The notes beneath the pieces were generated by a model. It was not told where the DNA came from. It saw only the letters and a program-made list of their open reading frames with translations, and ran no database searches. The position numbers and the translations under genes were made by a program. This document shows, one piece after another, positions 53,880-61,108 of a DNA stretch of 64,000 nt. Source of the stretch: Euglena gracilis (Eukaryota > Euglenida > Euglenophyceae > Euglenales); the NCBI GenBank assembly GCA_039621445.1, contig CP154955.1, positions 40,866,426 to 40,930,425 of the forward strand, given 5' to 3'. Numbering within the stretch: the stretch's first letter is position 1; every line of letters starts with the position of its first letter.

Positions 53880-54230
53880 AATTTCAGGTTAAGGCGGAAC
53901 GGGATTGTTTTGCAGCCAGCCAAAACGCCAGGTGTGAAAAGGTTTTATGGGAAGGATGATTGTGCCATGAAAAAGGATTGGGGAGCTGAGGAAACGTCGT
54001 GGAGGAACCCCTCTGGACTTTATGGCCGGAAGTGGCTTAAAAGTTGCAAAATTACAACTGTCGGGCGATTTACATATGCCCAGACTGGAAAAAGAGGTGT
54101 GTAAAATCTGGTGGCTATGGCTGTCAAAAAGATGTATTTTCCCAAGGGGACAGAATTGTTTGAGGCTGACGGGAGTATTTTGTGGGGCACCCGTTTGCGG
54201 GTGTGGGCCTTGTTTATCGATCGATCGAGA
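53880..54230 (+). pseudogene. Dam-like 'NPPW' domain of retroelement pol
   Basis: Across three frames the strand encodes ERDCFAASQNARCE, then RFYGKDDCAMKKDWGAEE, then a degraded NPP (WRNPS in one frame, EPLWTLWPEVA in the next), then RAIYICPDWKK, and finally FPKGTELFEADG..W. Some protist, plant and DIRS-type retroelements carry a domain with D.FA...N..C.rf, a NPP(F/Y/W) motif and a following 'vvPdW' strand, related to Dam-type N6-adenine methyltransferases. Whether it methylates DNA is unknown. This copy is broken by at least three shifts. Confidence 0.55.
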
Positions 54231-54393
54231 AGGCAACCCTCCCAGGGGGGGCAGCCCCAGGGAAGAAGAAATTGGTTCGGCTGAAAAAATAATGTTGACG
54301 GGAACAAAAACTCGGGGAGGACCAAAGAAGCTCAAGGAGGAGGGACAACTTCTGTTAAAAACCCAAATTAAGTTGGCAACTGGGGAATAAAAA

Positions 54394-54806
54394 ATGGCCA
54401 GAATTTTGATTGACACAGGGGCTGACTCAAATCTCATTCGACAAGGGGTGATAGGGGACCACCTAATGTATCCCGCTAAGGACGCGTTAAGATTTTTAAC
54501 TGCCAATGGGCAAACTTTGGCGGGGGGGGGAGATGTGCTAAGGTGAAAATGTTCCTTCAACAAAGTTGGAATGAGGAAAGGGAACCTAGGTGTGTGCAAT
54601 ATGCGGTTGAACTTTGTGAGGCAAATATCAACGTTAATGCAATTCTTTCTTATCCATGGTTGGCACAAGCAAAACTAGGAGTTTTTCCACACCACAAGGC
54701 GTTGGTGAAAGACAGCCCAGACCTTATTTTCATTTGCGAGGTGTTGAAAGACGGGAAGGTCCGCAAAAATTCAAGGATGACAAAAATTTGTCAGTGGACA
54801 ACGTGA
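54394..54806 (+). pseudogene. retroviral-type aspartic protease
   Basis: From ATG at 54394: MARILIDTGADSNLIRQGV, with the catalytic DTGA and the flap region (FLTANGQTLAGG) visible. A G9 run at about 54522-54530 shifts the frame to a TGA at 54546. The following frame (54543-54806) continues with ANINVNAILSYPWL, matching the C-terminal 'iLG.d.l' strand. This protease would process gag-pol. Confidence 0.7.
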
Positions 54807-55059
54807 CTGTGGCGGACGGTTCTTCGTTGGGGTTGCAAAAACTTGGTCTTTGTTTGCATTTGGAAGGGTTGGACCAGAAATTGCAATTTTTTGAGTGATG
54901 AGGACCTGAGTTAGGTTGCTACAAATTTGGATGGAAGTGACTCCCCAGTGCAAGTTATCAACCGAATGATAGTTGCAAGGGATTTGGAGGACCAAAAGGA
55001 GGATGAACGCGTAGGAAAGTTGAGTGAAAAGGTTTTGCAAGATTACAGGGGATGGTATT

Positions 55060-56470
55060 TTGGTCGTCTCCATTTCCAGACCCCCCGGAAAGAAGGAAAT
55101 ATGGCTATGTACACATACCGATGAAGAAGGGGGCAAATCCAACCATACAGAAGCCTTTTCATGCACGGTGAGATGCAAGAGGCAGTTGAGAAAATCACCC
55201 AAGACTGGCTTCACATAAAATACATTGAGCCAGCCACAGCCAAAAATTCTGAGTGGCTGTCCCGGACTTTTCCAGTTCCTAAAAAAATCCAACCATATTC
55301 CTTGGAGAGAGTGGTGGACCTCAGGGTCCATACAGCTAAACAAGACGATGCAATGAGGACATTTTGGTCAAACATGGTGCAAACCAAATGTTTTCGATCA
55401 TAGATTTGAAGCAACTCACCAACACAACCCCTACGCCCAGAACGTTGACCCATAACGTGTTGTTTCACCCCCAAAGGCATTTTTCAGTGGAGTGTGAACG
55501 TGATGGGTTTGACAAATGCCTCCCCAACAATTTCAACAAATGGTCGATGACCGTTTGGCACCAGTAAGGGATATCGCCACAGCGTACATAGATGACATAC
55601 TGGTGGGACAACCGTCGGGGAAGGGAGGACCTGGTGGAGGCACATGAAACAGATTTGAGGGGGGTGTTAGAGGTGCTCAAAACGGACCTTTTGGTGGCTG
55701 ATGAATTCAAATACCATCTTTTTGTGGAGGAGATTTAATTTGGTGGGAAAATCCTAGGAAACGGGACTTACGAGACCAGCACCTGGTAAGCTACGAGCGA
55801 TCGAAAAGTGGGAGGTTCCGAAAACAATTATGGCTTTTAGAGCCTCTTTGAGATTCACAAATTATTGCAACGCGTACATTCACAATGTATGCCGAAATAG
55901 CTGCCCGGTTGCAAGATAAATTGAAATTCCCCAGGGAAGTGGGAAAGAAAGGAAGTCGGAAACCTGTGGAATTTGATGGAAAGGATATAAAAACTTTTGA
56001 GGAGCTGAAAAAAAACGGTTGTGTTCGGGCCTAATGTTGCCACGGGCAGACCGAGATAAACCCTTTGTGCTGAGGGTTGATGCCAGTGGGTACGCCGTAC
56101 GGGCAACTTTAGAGAAAATGAAGGAGGGGGGGAGGAAGACCCACAGCCCAGGATGTGATTGAGAAAAAAAGCTGTTCCAGTGGCATTCATGTCTCGAAAA
56201 TTGACCGAGAGGAAAAGAAAATGGACCCCCAGGGAGTTGGAGACGTACGCCATAATTTTGGCACTACAAAAATGGGAGAGTTGGATTGGATTGCAACCCG
56301 TTTTGGTTATCACCGACCACCAAAGTTTGGAGTCTTGGCCAAGTGAAGTCCTGGACACCCCCAGCGGTCCGGCTGGGAAGAGGGCGAAATTGCACCAAAC
56401 GCTCTCCAAGTATGATTTGACGGTGGGATACATCCCGGGTAAAAGAAAATACCGTAGCCGATATCCTTAG
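55060..56470 (+). pseudogene. reverse transcriptase and RNase H, decayed
   Basis: The start (QEAVEKITQDWLHIKYIEPA) equals the intact pol (EALEKITQDWIDMKFIEPA). FSIIDLKQ and the catalytic YIDD (55585-55596) are present. RNase H begins FVLRVDASGYA (about 56070) and continues to KWTPRELETYAIILALQK and TDHQSLESW (to about 56345). At least six frame changes or stops interrupt it. Confidence 0.8.
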
Positions 56471-56810
56471 TCGGTGGGCATACCAAGCTTCACCGGCCTA
56501 AGGCCCTAAGGGACATGAGTAAGCACGGGTCGGACGAAGACAAGGATGAAATGAAAAATTTTATCCGGAAGGAAAAAGAAGAGGAAAAAGAGTGTTTGGA
56601 GACAAGAATCAAACCAGTTCAATTTTCGTAATGGCTGGATACGGGGGGTGACCACCCGTAGTGGCAAAAACACAACGCCTTAGGAGGAAAAAGAAGAGTG
56701 CACATGGAGGGGAGCCGAGGGTGGGGTAGACCCAGGAGGAAAAGACACCCCTGTGGACACCCACTCACACGGGCCCATGAAAGAAACGAGTTAATTTTTG
56801 GGATGAGAAA

Positions 56811-57650
56811 GTGGGGGGGGGCAGACGACCACTGGCCCGGAGACGGCTGAAAGTTCGACGGGTGTTCAGGGCCGCACCCCCCTCCCGTGCCGGGGCCAGG
56901 CCAGGCCCCTCCTCGCCGGGGTCCGTCCCCCCAGCCACCAGCCCGTGGGGGGGTGCGGGTGCCCCCGCCGGAACCGGGTTTTTTCCCAAAAATGGTGGGC
57001 TCAAGTCATTTTCGGGTGTTTCCCCCGGGTTCCCTCCCGGCTGGGACTCCCCGCGTAGGATCGGAAACAACATTTCAAAAATTCCCCAAACTCCCATTGA
57101 AAAGCTTTGGTGCTATCCTTCGAAATGTGGTTTGCCAACCCAAAAAAATGCAAATAGCACAAAGAATGCCACACACCAACACCGATGTCCGGAAGTGCAC
57201 ACACACCGGTATGGGTCAAAAAGGTGGCCGGAGGGCGTCCGGCAGTTGGAAAGTCCCCTGTCACTATTGAATCAATCCACTTCCACCGTAGAATTCAATA
57301 CTTGTCAAATATCCAAAAGATCTTGTTGATTTGAATTCCGCTTCCAAAACTTCAACTTCGAATAATGGCCAATAAAAAAACCCACAAATGTCTGTGAAAT
57401 GGGGATAATTAGCTACCTTTGGGGTTTTTGTTCTAACTCGAGAATGAATTGGAAGGTTTCCGAAAAGTTAATTTAAGCGCGCACTTAGCGATGTTGTGCG
57501 CGACTTTTAAAAATGGTCCTTTGGGTGCTCCCCCCCCTTAGACCGTTGACGACCCCCAACGGTCTACACCCCCTCCCTTGCGACTTTAGTCGGACTCCGA
57601 AAAAAATCAAAATTGCAAAAAGTCGCATTTTTGGGAAGCGGGGGGGGGGA
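56811..57650. other. no gene assigned
   Basis: A GC-rich segment (56811-57060) with Pro/Gly/Ala-rich frames replaces the integrase expected downstream of RNase H. AT-rich unique sequence follows. A GACCGTTGACGACCCCCAACGGTC hairpin-like pair lies at 57541-57565. Confidence 0.4.
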
Positions 57651-57652
57651 AT

Positions 57653-57797
57653 CGAAGATGAAACTCTTTGGAGAGAAATGAGGAACCGGATAAACAAACA
57701 GGCCTATGCCCCTCTCAAAAATTCAGAACTTACATTGTATGCCAACCCATACAATGTGTTCACCATCTTCCGATCAAGCACATTAAAAGCCTCATGA
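57653..57797 (+). pseudogene. unassigned coding-like fragment
   Basis: The frame IEDETLWREMRNRINKQAYA followed by LKNSELTLYANPYNVFTIF ends at a TGA. Its composition is protein-like and no family is recognised. A GT microsatellite (57818-57865) follows. Confidence 0.3.
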
Positions 57798-58319
57798 TGC
57801 CACCCAAAAAACGCGCACGTGTGTGTGCGTGTGTGTGGGTGTGGGTGTGGGTGTGGGTGTGCGTGCATGCGTCCAACTCCTCCTTCAATTGTCTTCAAGT
57901 CCAAATCCGAAGTCCGTTCCCAATGGAAAGATGGGCAAGGGGGACTTTCTTCACATCCTTGGTATGTGCCCCCCCCCCAACTATTTGTTCTTGCGACCAT
58001 GTGCGAATGAAACGGGCAGCATTTCCTCCCTTTTTTGTCATCGTTGTGGGGAGAAAATGTCCCCCCCCCCCTTGGAATGATGTATCCCTCTCCAAAAATC
58101 ATAACTTGAAAATCCATGAGAGAAGACCCAACTTGAACCTACTTAACAATTTTTGGTGAAAAATGTGAGAGTGAATCAACCTTTGAAACCAAGAAGCGTC
58201 CTACTTGATTGCAAAGGAAAAGAATTACAAAACCTCTCAACTCACTCGGTGAAAAAAAGGGAATTGGTGTCATAAACAAAAGATTGCTTCGGTCCAATGG
58301 GAATTCTTGCCAAGGGGAA

Positions 58320-58680
58320 TGACTCATCGCCCCCCCCCCTTTTTCACTTGGGGTTTTTGACTTGGGGGAGAATCCATGGCCGCTCCTCCTTTCCCAAGGG
58401 GAAAATTGCTTGCCCCCCCCCTTTGGGGGTAATGAAAAATTGCCCCCCCCTTTCTTCCGGGGGGTTAAAAATTCGCCCTCCCCCCCCGGGGGAAAACTAA
58501 AATTCGCTCCCCCCCCTCCAGGGGGAAAATAAAAATTCACCCTCCCCCCCTCCGGGGGAGTTGAAAAAGTCGGCCTTCCCCCCCCCGGGGGGGAAAATAA
58601 AAATTCACCTCCCCTCCCTCCGGGGGAGTTGAAAAAATCGGCCTCCCCCCCCCCGGGGGGGAATGTGCTCAAAATTCAAT
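58320..58680. repeat. CCCCCCGGGGG repeat block
   Basis: Repeated GGGGAAAATAAAAATTC, CCCCCTCCGGGGGAGTTGAA and CCCCCCGGGGGGGAA units, each centred on a small G/C palindrome. The 177-codon frame on the minus strand is a repeat artefact. Confidence 0.8.
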
Positions 58681-58796
58681 CTCCTTGAAGGGCTCCAAAA
58701 AAAAAAATCGAAAAAAATTCTTGTGAGCGTGTCTAAATGAATCCACAGGGGCTATGGCCATCCAACAAATCTCACACTCTCCCTACTTACGTTTTT

Positions 58797-58918
58797 GCTC
58801 TCGGGACTCTCCAACTCTCGGGACTCTCCAACTCTCGGGACTCTCCAACTCTCGGGACTCTCCAACTCTCGGGACTCTCCAACTCTCGGGACTCTCCAAC
58901 TCTCGGGACTCTCCAACT
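58797..58918 (+). repeat. 17-bp minisatellite
   Basis: About seven nearly perfect copies of CTCGGGACTCTCCAACT. Confidence 0.95.
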
Positions 58919-59074
58919 GCCGGGGGGTATGCGAATAGGGATGCGTGGGGGCAAGGGATGCGCAGGGGGAAGGGAGGAAGGACGGACGGATATAAACGAT
59001 GGGAGGACCTCTAAGAGGCCATTTGTCGATGGACGGCGATCGTGGGGTCGTGGTAGGGGTGGGCGGGCATTCCT

Positions 59075-60157
59075 TCACCACCCGAGGTTAATGGTTCCGG
59101 AGCGGCCACCTTTGCCTTGGGGGTGCGGCCATGCTTGCGGTGGTTGGGGCCATTGTTGTGGTGGAGGCCCGAATCCCTTTCCTTGGCCTTTGCCTTGTGG
59201 TGGATAGGGTTGGGCCGTCCAACAAGCCCGTGCCAAGTGGCCCCATTTGCCGCACTTGTAACACCTTCTCCTTTGCGGCGCCTTGGTTGGTGTAGATGTG
59301 TGGGTTGTTGAAGTGGGAGTTGGTGTTGAAATGGGCTTCGGCGGTAACCCAAGGCTATCGCGAAGCTTGGCACCAAAAACACATGCCTCTCCACCACCCC
59401 CCCCCAAACCAAGGGGCCTGAAAATTGGCTCCCGGAGGTTGTATACATCAAACATATAGTCAATCCCCCCCCATGTGCCTTCAAATTGGCACACACCGCA
59501 CTACTCCCACCTCAGGGCCTCATCGGCCCACGTGCGGTCTTCGGTCCATGTGGGGTTAAACCCCCCATTCACGGGGGTTTCTCGTCGCGGTCGTGGTCGT
59601 GGTCCGGGGGCTTGCCCATTCAACCGTCCTCGGTGTCCCGGGGGGGTTTGCCAAACCGCAGGTCGTGGGGGAGGTGAGTAGCCTCCGGCCCCCACTTGAC
59701 CACCCCTCCCGAAAATTGGGGGTCCATACCTTCGAGGGGGACGTGTGTCATCCAATAATCGCATTTCCAACACATCCGTTTGCGTCCCAACTTCTTTCCT
59801 CGCCAACGCATCCCCCCATGGCGTGCAATTCTCCTCAAATCCGCACGTCGTGCAAGCTTTTGTGTACTTTCGACCTTGCCCAAAAGTCGTTGGCAACAAA
59901 AGGGTCGTCTCACGAAAACAATTTCCGCAAATCTCATTGAGTTCCCCCGAACTCCTCATTTCAAGCACGCGCCTATACTCGGCACGCCACCCTTCTTCTT
60001 CGACCCCCCAACCCGGCATGATGTTTTGTGTGTTATTGAAGTCGGCGAGGGTAGAAGTAGGAATGTTGGTGTAGACGTCGATGGGGGTGGTGTGGGTGTC
60101 GGTGTTGGCGGTGGTGACGGCGGTGGTGAATGCGTCCATGGTGGTCATGTCGATCAA
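59075..60157 (-). CDS. zinc-knuckle ORF downstream of pol, one in-frame TAG
   Basis: From ATG at 60157 the frame runs 218 codons to a TAG at 59503-59501, then stays open in the same frame to 59075. The first part has two Cys pairs (CGNC and CTTCG, about 30 residues apart) and a Pro/Gly/Arg-rich tail. The second starts CGVCQFEG and contains a CCHC knuckle CYKCGKWGHLARAC (59263-59222), then GKGQGKG and Pro/Gln repeats. Knuckles like this belong to gag nucleocapsid proteins, yet this ORF lies 3' of pol on the same strand. It may be gag of a second element in tandem, or an extra 3' gene of this one. The TAG could be a mutation or a readthrough site. Confidence 0.6.
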
Positions 60158-60612
60158 GGGAACCTTCCAACCTCCGTGCCCCCTTCCTTCCTCCCTCCTA
60201 CCTTTGAAGGAATGCCCGCGCTTTGGTATTTACAAACATGCAACGGCTATTTACAACAATTATAAAGTCGGGGCTCCCGGCGTGCTGGAGCTTCCCGCTT
60301 CACTCCTGTGACAAAGTGGCCAACACCAAACAACAAGAATGAGCAAAATAAAATGTCGCGGGCAAATCAAACAAAATAATGATGCACAAATGTGTATGTG
60401 CGCAAAGCAAAATGTATGTACGTGTATGTGCCCGCATGCAAAGGAGATGTGCACACACAAAATGGAGGATAGAAATGAGCGGAGGAGCGTGAAATCAAGG
60501 CCCCCCGGTGCCGCACGGCACTTGGCCTCGTTCCACCTCCCAGAGCTTCTAAAAATCGAGCTCACCGTGAAAAATCCAAAAGAAAAGCAAAATCAGCCTC
60601 AATGAAATCGGC
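60158..60612. other. possible 3' end of the gypsy element
   Basis: Contains a purine-rich stretch on the minus strand (GGGAGGTGGAACGAGG, about 60525-60540) that could be a polypurine tract, and TATGTGC/TGTATGT repeats (60390-60440). No LTR can be proved without the other copy. Confidence 0.3.
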
Positions 60613-61083
60613 TCACAAAGATTTTTGAAGCTCCCCCATTAAATTCACCTTCAGATTTTTGTGTGCACAATACCGAACCAACTCATGGCTAAACCGATGA
60701 ATGAAATTTCCAATGGGTTCCCAGGTTTCTTCCCCCTCCGAATAACCAACCCATTTTGTGAGAAATTCCCACGAATCCCCCTTCCTACGGTGGGCCAAAA
60801 TTTTCTCAACCTCCCATTCATCGGGCATTGCCTCCTCCTCTTTTTCCGTCCGTTTGAAAAAATACAAAGGAACCCCTTTACCAAAAACTGGTGGTTCCCT
60901 ATACTCCTTGAGAAAACTTCGGTGTGCCTTAATTTGAACACCCGGTTTGGTTTCCACGATATAGCTTCTTTCCCCCTCCCGGCCTTTAACAATACCGGGA
61001 CCAATCCACCTCGAGTTTAATTTTTCACCCGAACCCTCGGGTCGTTTGTACCACACATGTGTTCCAATTTTTAATGGTTCCAT
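60613..61083 (-). CDS. integrase GPY/F module and chromodomain
   Basis: The 156-codon ORF starts MEPLKIGTHVWYKRPEG. It has the integrase C-terminal GPY/F-type module (RWIGPGIVKG at 25-34; YIVET) and a chromodomain at about 90-138: WEVEKILAHRRK, FLTKWVGYSEGEETWEP, with cage-type aromatics at W90, W111 and W121. In chromoviruses the chromodomain steers integration to particular histone marks. Here it sits in the +1 frame relative to pol, whose stop lies 25 bases upstream of this ATG. Expression needs frameshifting, readthrough and shift, re-initiation or splicing, or else pol carries a one-base indel. Confidence 0.85.
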   Translation of the reverse strand: MEPLKIGTHVWYKRPEGSGEKLNSRWIGPGIVKGREGERSYIVETKPGVQIKAHRSFLKEYREPPVFGKGVPLYFFKRTEKEEEAMPDEWEVEKILAHRRKGDSWEFLTKWVGYSEGEETWEPIGNFIHRFSHELVRYCAHKNLKVNLMGELQKSL

Positions 61084-61108
61084 TTCTCTTCGACCTTGGT
61101 TAATCCTT

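Larger units (their letters stand above)
50911..56810 (+). mobile_element. decayed Ty3/gypsy element with methyltransferase domains
   Basis: Readable order: gag (50911-52917), C5-methyltransferase-like (53170-53700), Dam-like (53880-54230), protease (54394-54806), RT (55060-55850), RNase H (56030-56470), a linker (56500-56810). RT and RNase H match the intact element at 61109-64000 almost domain for domain. Stops and frameshifts are frequent, and the integrase and chromodomain are not readable. LTRs were not identified. Confidence 0.8.

Noticed and set aside
57822-57870. Possible telomere-like GTGTGGGT repeat
   Set aside because: Short, irregular GT/GTGGGT microsatellite with no telomeric consensus and internal to the contig.
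58139-58672. A 177-codon Gly/Phe/Pro repeat ORF
   Set aside because: It follows the CCCCCCGGGGG repeat block and has no stable unit at protein level.
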